Assembly: GCA_963971285.1 (NCBI GenBank)
Contig: OZ020244.1
Span: 17,050,001-17,114,000, forward strand
From: Astropecten irregularis
Lineage: Eukaryota > Echinodermata > Asteroidea > Paxillosida > Astropectinidae
Length of the DNA stretch: 64,000 bases
Reading direction: 5' to 3'
In this document: positions 55,449 to 64,000 of the stretch, piece after piece
Position numbering within the stretch: the first letter of the stretch is position 1
How the letters are laid out: every line of letters starts with the position of its first letter
Notes under the pieces: model-generated
What the model was told of the DNA's origin: nothing
The model's database searches: none
What the model saw: the letters and a program-made list of their open reading frames with translations, nothing else
Translations under genes and position numbers: made by a program

Positions 55449-55833
55449 GGGCCTTTACAAAACTTGGAGTCGATTTCACCAAACTCATCGCAACTTACTA
55501 TCAATCTTAGGACTTATGATGCATTGCAGCCCCAGATGTAGAACTCGTAGGTTACGATGGGTTATCCTTCGTAACTCGACCTACGATTGATTGTAGGGCT
55601 TCGTGACATCTATAATACCCCAGGCTTGAGGCTAGGCTTGGACTTATTTCACAACCGCCATGAGGCCCACAATTTGCCACAAACAAAATGAAGGGATTGG
55701 ACCACATGACAAAGCCAAAGAAAGGCCCCAGCTTCGCCATGTATCTCAAGCGCTTCATCATCACATAGGACACAAAATGGCAGGAGCAAAATAAATCCCA
55801 AGCCTAGCCTCAAGCCCCATTTCGTAAAGGCCC
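55449..55833. mobile_element. inverted-repeat element K containing element J
   Basis: GGGCCTTTACAAAACTTGG at the left and CCCCATTTCGTAAAGGCCC at the right pair. AGGCTTGAGGCTAGGCTTGG at 55623 and CCAAGCCTAGCCTCAAGCC at 55798 are the inner arms, displaced by the J insertion. Confidence 0.85.
55469..55610 (+). mobile_element. inverted-repeat element J, copy 2 (inside K)
   Basis: GTCGATTTCACCAAACTCAT, TTACTATCAATCTTAGGAC, CGACCTACGATTGATTGTAG match 26938-27083. Confidence 0.85.
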
Positions 55834-57010
55834 GTAGCCTAGAGAAATGTACAGAGGGACTGCTGATGGGATTATCATTTTTCTCAGCTGCATAATGTAC
55901 CAGAACCTCCCCTCCTAGCACCCTTCATCTTAAGCCCATGGCATTCCAAGTTGACTCCCGTCAGCTCTCCTCCCAACATCGGCTTTGCTCTCAGTTGCCC
56001 CAGGAGAAACTGGAATTTGGCTCTCCACTGTCCAGATACAGTGCGAATGCATGACCTTTTTAATAGGCGGAGTAGACCTACGGATCGTGGCAGTTCAATC
56101 TGCCACTCGGATTCAATTTACTCAGAAGCCAAATCTGATGGCTGGAGTGTGCTCTTCTGAAATTCCGCACACTCCATGGGCTGGGGGTAAAACAATTCAA
56201 GTGGTTTTTCTGTTTGGGCTGTTTATCTTCAGCTGTCATTTTTCTCTTGTTTTCATGAACATGTTGCTCTGTTGTATAGTGTAGCATTTTACCATTTGAG
56301 CAGATGGTTAAATAGGACATTCATGTGATCAGCCATTAATGTAAAATACCATGATCGAGAAGTAATTTAATTGTTTCAGCTGGCCTGTTTTGATTTAGTA
56401 TTGTGTTATTATATTACTATTATTAATTTGTTATGGATTTTAAATGAATAATGTAAACATGAGTATTATAATAGGTTTTTAATGTGTTAACTGATTAAGG
56501 TTAAGTATATTGTGTAAAGCGCATTGAGGAATCTTTGATTCATAATGCGCTATACAAATGCAGTTTATTATTAACTACAATAACAAGAACAAAGTCACAA
56601 TCTGGGGCACAATCCGTCTTATTAAAAAATGAATATCAACAATTTCAAAAATCTGAATGATTTCAAACAATCTATATGTTCTTATAAAAGTAAATATTAT
56701 AATCACTTTTACAAGATCTGAATTTGTCGGATGGGTGAATAACAAGAATAACGCTTTTCATTCCAATGTTTGGTTTTACTTTAAAAAGGCCTGAATGTCA
56801 CCCTGGGTATCAAATATCAATGACGGATTAAGTGCTATGTTACATTATAATGATATTCATAACAAAACAGAAAGCATGGACCACTGGGACAGTGACTGAA
56901 TTTGGCACAGATTGAATTTGCATGTTTTTATGGTAGGGGCTGTATGTGTACTTGTGTAATTTAGTCATGGTCTGAGCAAGCTGGTTAATTTAACATCACC
57001 CAGGAGACCA
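55834..57010. other. unassigned sequence
   Basis: No exon. AAGCGCATTGAGGAATC and ATGCGCTATACAAATGCAG at about 56515-56570, followed by TTATTATTAA, look like a diverged SINE 3' tail. Confidence 0.45.
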
Positions 57011-57373
57011 TAAAAGGTATTATCATATTTTGGGGGGTTTTTTGTCAACAAAAAAAAGCAGATTCATGGGCAAAAATATCAAGAAAGATACAGTAACAGT
57101 CATCTGTGAAATTTTCAGCCCCTATACGGTGCCCACTTTTTGAGAAAACAGTGAAAAACATTTCACTGTTAATTATGTATTTTTTATCTTTAAAAGATCA
57201 AAACTGTTTTGGGGGTATTTGGTTTAACTCTTTTTCTGGATAAATACAGCATTTTAGGCAGAAATATTTGAATGGTATGTTTCTGATCTCACCATCTTTA
57301 TACCCTGTAAGTTATAGGTAAATCTGTGAAGATTCTGTTTCGGTGTGTTACCAAAGTATGATATTAGTGCCTT
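57011..57373 (-). mobile_element. MITE family A, copy 11
   Basis: TAAAAGGTATTATCATATTTTGG to ACCAAAGTATGATATTAGTGCCTT; both modules, eroded ends. Confidence 0.88.
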
Positions 57374-57800
57374 GAAAACAAACCAATGATGTTTTTTTGT
57401 CTCAATCTTACGAGGATTGTCTCAGTTTCACAACGTGTCCATGCTTTCGCATCTACAAGTCATGGACTCTAGCATAAAAAGATTTCAACCTCTACATTTC
57501 AACTTGTGAATGCAAGTTAGCAGGCGATAAGAACACTTCTCAGGAGTAGAAACCTCAGAAATGTAACCACAATCTTGCCACATCAGCTGTAGCCTCGTGC
57601 CTGGGCAAAAACAGCCTACCTACCCGAAACACGGCTTCATTAATATTGGCTTAGTCCGAGAAATCACTTGGCAGGGATCCATGTTTGAAAGAAAAGATTT
57701 CTTTAATAATTTGCACGGAGATCTTCCTTCCCGCCACAAATGGACCCTTCTGGCCTGTCAATCAAACACTGTGCATTGACCAATTGGAGTCTGACTCCTT
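57374..57800. other. no recognisable feature
   Basis: Unassigned sequence. Confidence 0.45.
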
Positions 57801-58149
57801 TTAAAGGTAATGTCATACTTTGGTTTTTGTCAAAAAAATTCAGATCCATGGGCAAGAATATCAAGAAATATACAGCAACAGTCATCTGTGAAAATATCAG
57901 TCCCATTCGGTGCACACTTTTTGAGAAAACAGCAAAAAACGACTTCAGTATTTCTTAAGTCTTTTCTCATTTATTTTCGATCTTTTAAAGATCACTGGTT
58001 TGACTCTTTTTCTGGATAAATACAGTATTTCAGGCAGAAACATTTTAACGGTATGTTTCTACCATCACCTTCTTTATACCCTGTAAGTAATAGGTAAATC
58101 TGTGGAGATTTCTGTTTCCGTATGCTATCAAAGTATGATACTACCTTTA
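57801..58149 (-). mobile_element. MITE family A, copy 12
   Basis: TTAAAGGTAATGTCATACTTTGGTTT to ATCAAAGTATGATACTACCTTTA; both modules. Confidence 0.92.
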
Positions 58150-58611
58150 TCAGGTGACCATGAAAGCCTCGGTCAAACTCGGTCACATGCAGTATGTAAA
58201 ACACACGTGGGCGGGGCTTAAGAACAAAGGCTGGAATGGTAGATTATTATCTGAATCTATAACGAAGACAGTAGGCACACAGCACAGAAGAACACACATT
58301 ATGACAAGTGTAGGTTTTCCACTCTGATCCACTGTGACACTTTGTACAAATATCACTCCCGTCGTTATTACACACTCCAGTTCAATTTGAAGTCCTCTTG
58401 CCACTGTAACAACACAAGATGATATTTTCTCACCCAGGTCGATCTGACTCGTCAAATCAAAATATTGTCTTACATTTGTGACTACAAGTATGGCAGCTTC
58501 CTAGCTGAGGCCAGCTTTAACAACAAAATGAATAGAACAGAAAACTTGTGTAGATTGAGGAAGCTGTAATTATTCGAGGCCCGTTTTTTCTTTTCTTTCA
58601 GAACAGTGCAG
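58150..58611. other. no recognisable feature
   Basis: Unassigned sequence. Confidence 0.45.
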
Positions 58612-58925
58612 CCCAGGCACGGTTCTAAAGGGGTTTTGTCTAGCCCCCCCCCCCCCCCCCCAATAGCAATTGAAAAAACAAATGCAAAAAAAATGGGAAA
58701 ATACTGGATCTTTTCAGTTATTACGCGCCAATTACTTGAAAACATGCTGTGTAGGGCTATAGGTTGCTTTTCTACACCTGATAAGACAGCAGAAGCGAAT
58801 GTTAGAAGATGACGTCACGTGGGAAGGGTCTAGCCCCCCAAAATGTTAGTCTTCTATAAACCCTCCCCAACATTTTTGGTTCTTCTAGCCCCCCAAAGTA
58901 TTGGCTCTAGAATCGCGGCCGTCTA
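58612..58925. mobile_element. possible hAT-like element with poly-C tract
   Basis: GGCACGGTTCTAAAGGGG and CTCTAGAATCGCGGCC are weak inverted repeats around a poly-C run and several TCTAGCCCCCC blocks. Confidence 0.45.
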
Positions 58926-59216
58926 CAAAAGAGACAAATTCAATATAGGCATGCACTGTGCTAGGCCCCATGATGTGATTAACATGTTCATCAACATCAA
59001 ATATTGACGCTGAACTGGAAACTGGAAAGTGGCAACGTCTGAGCATGGACACGTAATCTAATAACATTGATATAATGTGAGGAGTAGGACATGAATCCAA
59101 ACTGTGGAATTATTTCCAGTTCCGCTGACATATGTAGGTAAATAGAGGGACATGTTCTACAACCACGATTCAGGGCACGAGAATGGAAATACAATGCTCA
59201 TGGATTTTGCTGATTT
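58926..59216. other. no recognisable feature
   Basis: Unassigned sequence. Confidence 0.4.
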
Positions 59217-59579
59217 AAAGGTATAATATGATTGGTAGAGGTCACAGAACAGGCTACAGCACTCACACTTTGTCTGATCTAACATGTGCATGAAATAATA
59301 CACCTTTGAAAATTTGAGCTCAATCAGACATCTGAGTCACAAGAAAATAGCGAAAACCCGACATTCAGATTCATGGGCAAAAATATCAAGAAATATACAG
59401 CAACATTCATCTGTGAAAATTTCAGTCCCATCTGGTGCCCACTTTTTGAGAAAACAGTGAAAAACGAAAATTGTAAACGGTATGTTTCTACCATCACCAT
59501 CTTTATACCCTGTAAGTTATAGGTAAATCTGAGAAGATTTCTGTTTCAGTATGCTACCAAAGTATGATACTACCTTTAA
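59217..59579. mobile_element. chimeric MITE: family B left part, family A right part
   Basis: 59217-59362 is the B-specific half (AAAGGTATAATATGATTGG, CACTTTGTCTGATCTAACAT, CTGAGTCACAAGAAAATAGC). From 59363 it switches to the reversed A-specific half (CAGATTCATGGGCAAAAATA, CCCACTTTTTGAGAAAACAG), then the shared module, ending AAGTATGATACTACCTTTA. Confidence 0.9.
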
Positions 59580-60663
59580 ACAACGGCAATTTTTTTGTAC
59601 ATTGGAGAAGCGGGATATCGAAACAGTCACTGAGGTGATTTCTTAAATTCACAATCGTTCACTAACAGCGGTGGGGTATATATCTCATCACTCAACTGAC
59701 CTCATGTGAGAATGGCTGAGGGTACAAGAGTTGAAGCAGAATGCCTGGACCAAGATAAATCGATCAGTGAACACTGTGACCTTTTCAGTAAGGAAGGTTA
59801 TTCAGCACACAGTGCCTTCATTAATCTCAAGAATTATTCTCAAACATGTCTCTCTCGATAGGTGTGGCTTCTTACGCCCACATTATAGGGTCAAGGCATG
59901 TTATAATCTCACTGGCTTGAGTTTCAAAACATTAATTAAGTGCGGGAAATTCCTAGCGGGAGACAATTTTGCATTTTCACATTCAGGATCTGATGATGAG
60001 GTACGATACATCAGGCTAGATCTGACATTGATGTTGAATACAGGAGTGTGATGTGCAGCCTCCTTGTAGTTCACGGGAGGAGAACTACCCTCGGAGCATC
60101 CCGCCTCGACCATCCCACAACCTCCATTCAGATTCCATTACTAGGGAGGTTCAGACACTACTCTCTCTCTCTCTGAGTCTCACACAGCCGAAGTATCCTC
60201 CGGCGAGCTCCCGTGCTTCAAGAGTACGGCAGGTACAATACATAAGACTTCCAATGTGCCCAGACTAGAGTGGGCAGCTGAAATGAAAAGCTCTGATGGT
60301 AGAGAGTATCTCTTGTGCACTCCAATCATACTGCCACGGGGCAACGTCTAACTGCACTCATCTCTTTCCTAGAGCTTCTACTTATAAATGCATTAGAATA
60401 CTATCTAGGTACTGTACTGAGATACCTGGTGCTCAGGCTTGATGAAAAACATGCATAGACAGACATAAAGACCATCACATCAAATCATAATGGCACAATG
60501 GCAATTCCACAGTAACCAAGTATACCTGTTACTTTGACCTATTCCTTGATCATCATTCTTGAAAGACTCCAATTTAAATTTACGTTTTATTGGAATCAGC
60601 AAGAAGACCATTTATGGTTCCTTAGAAATGCATGCAAATATGCAAAAATAGATAATGTACCGC
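59580..60663. other. no recognisable feature
   Basis: The 106-codon frame at 59731-60051 has no domain. A short (CT)n run lies at 60158-60176. Otherwise unassigned. Confidence 0.4.
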
Positions 60664-60740
60664 AGTAGCGGATCCTTTATTTTCCAAAAGGGGCGGTGTG
60701 TGAAAAAAAATGCGGCAATTCAATAGGGACGGATGCATAT
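60664..60740 (+). mobile_element. hAT-like 5' end fragment
   Basis: CAGTAGCGGATCCTTTATTT followed by AAAGGGGCGG resembles the left ends at 15390 and 47739. No partner end found. Confidence 0.45.
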
Positions 60741-61289
60741 CAGCTTGATCAAAGCTAATTAATTTTGTCTCCCCATCTTTTTCTTCTCTTTTTGAGTCTT
60801 TATCCCTCCTTACATGTATAAATTGTTTTTTCCTCTGTCTTTACCGTTCAAAATGATATATGACATTTTCACGCAAACCCAAGAGATGTCGGGAAATAAA
60901 AGTTCCAAAATCTTCTCCTCAACTTGAGAAAAAGTTTGGTTGTAAAAAGTTTGGGAAAAGTGAAGTGAAGAGGGTTGAAAATAGGAAATTTCCTGAGTAC
61001 TAAGCGCTTTGTGATGTCTTCGACATGGAAAGCGTTTTTTAAGTATTTATAATTATTATTAAGTCTATGGTTTCTTCTCTTTAACAGTAAACTAGAGTTA
61101 CAAGACGCTCATATACCTTTTCAAGAGCCACTGAGGTTAGTTATTATTGAAACTTCAAAATATTAACTATAGAACTATGAGATTCCAGTAAAATATCAAT
61201 ATTTTCTATGATAACTACAACTGTGACAATATGGACAAGGATGTTGGTATATTTTCTGTTTTATAAAGTGTTTGCCACTTGTCTGGAAT
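60741..61289. other. no recognisable feature
   Basis: Unassigned. AAGCGCTTTGTGATGTCTTC near 61002, then TTATAATTATTATTAAG, may be another SINE-like tail. Confidence 0.4.
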
Positions 61290-61640
61290 TTTGTGTAGTC
61301 ACTTAGCCAAAAACTGTCCACTTTCTTACACATCCATGAACAAACTTACTCTCCTTGTAGAGGCATAGCTTTGTTCATGTGTATTATTAAATGAACACTC
61401 TCCAAAAAGCAATATTGAAAAATCTCTCCCATTTGAACAAGAATCATTTTCCTGGGTTGAAATTTCTAACGAATGCCCCTTTTAGGCCTAAAATATTTCT
61501 CTTTGCGATGGATAAGTATACTTTTTAAATTCCTCCTTTTTGAGTTAATTCCAAATATCAGTTTTGCAAAAACCTTGTGGAGACCTAAACACCTTTAGAA
61601 TTTCCCTGTGGAGACATATTCAACCTACTGTGCTTGTTCT
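61290..61640 (+). repeat. repeat family P, more complete copy
   Basis: GAACACTCTCCAAAAAGC, CTCTCCCATTTGAACAAGAA, TCCTGGGTTGAAATTTCTA, AATTCCTCCTTTTTGAGTTAATT and AATTTCCCTGTGGAGACATATTC match the two parts at 50203-50340 and 50706-50960 in reverse. Confidence 0.65.
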
Positions 61641-62304
61641 CCACACGGCACTGGATATGTGTTTCAAAGCATGCAGCCCCTGTTTGTGCCGGTTTATAAT
61701 AATCAGATACCACAGCAAGCGCAAAACAGGGTCTCTGACACTCATTGACATTTTACATGCAAATCAAGGAGGCTTGCTTACGGGCTTGAATGTCATCTTG
61801 TTTGTGGTAGATCTACTCTGTGAGTGTTTCGTCACGACCTGATGCCAATGCTCCTTAGGGAAGCAGCACATGGGAGGAGGACTGTAAACTTATATAATCT
61901 TCTCCAATTATCCATCCTTGATGTCCACGGATGAAGAAGCCTATGACGGTATGACCAGGGAGTTGGAAAAATACCATATTAATATTACTACAATGCTAGC
62001 TCTGTGTTCTCCGTGCATAGACGTTTGGAGTTGTCCTGGGTGCAGTCATTTTGAATTTGAGTGAGTGTCTGTGGAACAAGAAAACTTTGACTGGAATGCC
62101 TTTTGAAGAGTGTACTCTATATGCAACGCGCAAGTGCGTGCAAACGATACCGGTAGCGCGTCTTGATGACGCTTGCAATCACTGCATGACTGACACTGAC
62201 AGAAGTGCAGCGCTTGTGCACACACTGCACAGAATTTACCAAAGGCGCATCGGATTTTTGGCGTATTGGGCTTCGATAACGCACCTGTATAGAACACAAA
62301 TGGA
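61641..62304. other. no recognisable feature
   Basis: Overlapping frames at 61996-62345 on both strands have no recognisable domain; the minus ones run into the SINE. Confidence 0.45.
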
Positions 62305-62690
62305 GTGGAGTGCTGTGGCCTAGCGGTCTGGCGTGTTGAACTCAAAGTATTGTGGTCAAATCTACAGATTGTGGGTTCGAATCCAGCCGTGGGTTAATGG
62401 TGCTTGCGTCCCTGGGCAAGACGCTTTGTCACATATTGTTCCTCTTCACCCAGGTGTAAATGGGTACCTGCGAGGGTAGAAATGGCTTTGTGGTTTGATT
62501 AGCCTCTGTGCGCTGAATACGGCAGCCAGGGCTGTATACTCCCCAGGGAGTTGAGATTGTTTCAGGAATGTAATAATTGTAGCCCAATGACCAGGGATAA
62601 TAGTAATACGCGCATAGAGACGTCATACGTTGATTGTGATATGCGCTATATAAAAACGGTTTATTATTATTATTATTATTATTATTATAT
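62305..62690 (+). mobile_element. SINE family 1, full-length copy
   Basis: tRNA-derived head: TGGCCTAGCGGTCTGGCG A box and GGTTCGAATCC B box about 50 bp apart, Leu/Ser-like spacing. The body follows (GTGCTTGCGTCCCTGGGCAA, CACCCAGGTGTAAATGGGTA, GGGAGTTGAGATTG). The 3' end ATGCGCTATATAAAAACGG leads into (ATT)n at 62663-62690. Reference copy for the family. Confidence 0.92.
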
Positions 62691-62811
62691 GCAAAAAGAT
62701 GTACAAAAGACGAACACATTTTGTGTTTTCCATGGGTTTGTGCACAAACATGGATGCGCCCAGCAGGCATCACTCTGTACATGGAGCAAACGCTCTAGTT
62801 ATTTTAATACA

Positions 62812-63252
62812 GCTCTATGGAAAATACTCAGTGTCAGTTGTTTGGGATGGAATGGTCATATTTTAAGGTTTACGTTAAGTAAAAGGTACACCGCCATCAT
62901 TGGAGAGTATGAGCCTCTGGTAGGAATAGTAAGGAGGCAGAAACTTGAATGGTTTGGCCATTTGACAAGAAGAACAGGTTCACTAATGCACACAGTCATG
63001 CATGGTTCTTTTGAAGGTGAAAGAGGCAGAGGACGTCCGATGAGAACGTGGGCTGACGATGTGAAAAAGTGGTGCTGTACGAGTATGACAGAATGTGTTA
63101 GAGCGGTAGAAGAGTTGGACAGCAAAGTGAAAGTGCCCCAACAGCCAAGCAGCCATGGGAGTGACCTGACATGACTCTTCGGGCAAAGAAAGAAGATGCT
63201 GACATGTGTGGGTCCATGGAAGGGTCATAAATGAAATGAAATGAAATGAAAT
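62812..63252 (+). pseudogene. LINE 3' end: reverse transcriptase C-terminus with (ATGAA)n tail
   Basis: The frame ending at 63174 encodes RRQKLEWFGHLTR, then GERGRGRPMRTWADDVKKW. This is the 'R..L.WFGH..R' plus 'GR.RGRP...W.DD...W' signature near the end of many non-LTR (RTE-type and related) polyproteins. After the stop, a short 3'UTR ends in an ATGAAATGAAATGAAATG run (about 63231-63252), the tail style of RTE-like LINEs. The upstream catalytic domain is absent; the longer open frame starting at 62551 begins inside the SINE, so it is not one gene. Confidence 0.8.
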
Positions 63253-64000
63253 ACTGGCGACATCCTTTCCATTTAGGGAAGACTTGATAGGCCTACACTC
63301 CTCAAGTTAAGGAGGAAGACGCTTGGCCAGAGTGAGGCCGGGTGAGTGTCAGGATGATAACTGATTCTGACAGATCGGTGGTGTTTTGTTGTACCAGGAG
63401 GCAGGGATGTGATTCCAGCCTACCCCGGGTGACCACTGAAGAGTAGTCACTGTCTCCTGCCTTGGGACATGATACGTCATGGAAGCAGAGAAGTCCTCCT
63501 ACATCAACAAGCCCTGACAGGTGGTTTTGTCTCAAGGGAACATCCACTGACTTTGCCGCATCCATCTTGGCATTCATTCTTCCTCAGTCACACTCAATCA
63601 GGCGAAATCTTAGATCACAGTGTGGAAATGTGAATGGACCTGGCACCCAGGTGACCACAGGTTTACACGATCACCACTAATTACACGATGCCATCAATCA
63701 TAACCTTGGATGAAAAATTCCCAACTTGGTTGGACTGAGAAATGTGGAATGAGAAGGCATTGGATGGTACATCCGAACAGAGGGTCTTCACAATCTGAAA
63801 GGTGACTTTTCATTCAACCAACAGAGTGTCATCAAGGGGGAGATTGAAGGTGAACTTAAAAATTATGCTGGTGTTTCAGGCAGTCTTGGCTTCTGAACCG
63901 GAGCTGGGATCTTTGGTTTTTCTACCTGTCATATGGATGGGCTGCTTAGTAATAATTATGTATGTCAGTTCTAGCAATACAAAGGTAAGACCAAGCTCAA
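63253..64000. other. no recognisable feature
   Basis: Less AT-rich. Frames on both strands at 63302-63680 lack recognised motifs. Could be non-repeat intergenic DNA or part of an unrecognised LINE. Confidence 0.4.

Noticed and set aside
62551-63174. 207-codon frame as a single gene
   Set aside because: It starts inside the SINE and reads through the (ATT)n tail as poly-Tyr before reaching the LINE tail; only the last third is meaningful.

Overview
The window is animal nuclear DNA, AT-rich and almost entirely non-coding. It is dominated by short non-autonomous transposable elements: MITEs (miniature inverted-repeat elements), tRNA-derived SINEs, hAT-like fragments and truncated LINE 3' ends. 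A synapsin exon makes the source a metazoan with a nervous system. The repeat style suggests a marine invertebrate deuterostome, perhaps an echinoderm, but that is inference; nothing here fixes the species. There are no bacterial genes, operons, CRISPR arrays, rRNA genes or convincing tRNA genes.

The only host coding sequence I can defend is the first coding exon of synapsin, minus strand, 8105-8331. It holds the whole phospho-regulated domain A, a short linker and the first residues of domain C, and it ends at a GT donor inside a Trp codon. Bases 1-8104 are therefore intron 1 (partial) and everything above 8331 lies upstream of the start codon. Other long open frames look like chance frames or repeats.

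Layout. 1-8104: synapsin intron 1 with TTAA-flanked MITEs, a LINE remnant and two hammerhead-like repeats. 8105-8331: synapsin exon. 8.3-13.7 kb: upstream flank, inverted-repeat elements and three D elements side by side. 14-22 kb: SINEs, E elements, a run of A elements and a palindromic H element. 22-30 kb: a triple nested insertion, a hAT element with a perfect 8-bp target duplication, and an A element inside a D element. 30-46 kb: pogo-like, CRE-carrying, D/E/F, G and SINE elements and a LINE 3' end with an (ATTCT)n-like tail. 46-64 kb: more A and B elements, a clear hammerhead-like repeat, nested J-in-K and hAT-in-SINE insertions, an A/B chimera, a full-length SINE and a second LINE 3' end.

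Family letters (A, B, C, D and so on) are my own labels from sequence matches inside this window. The most unusual system is a modular set of TTAAAGG-ended MITEs (A, B, C). They share an internal module of about 150 bp but combine it with different ends and different other halves, and one copy is an explicit chimera. The second is a dispersed repeat whose core reads like a hammerhead ribozyme. Coordinates of repeats were read by eye and may be off by several bases.
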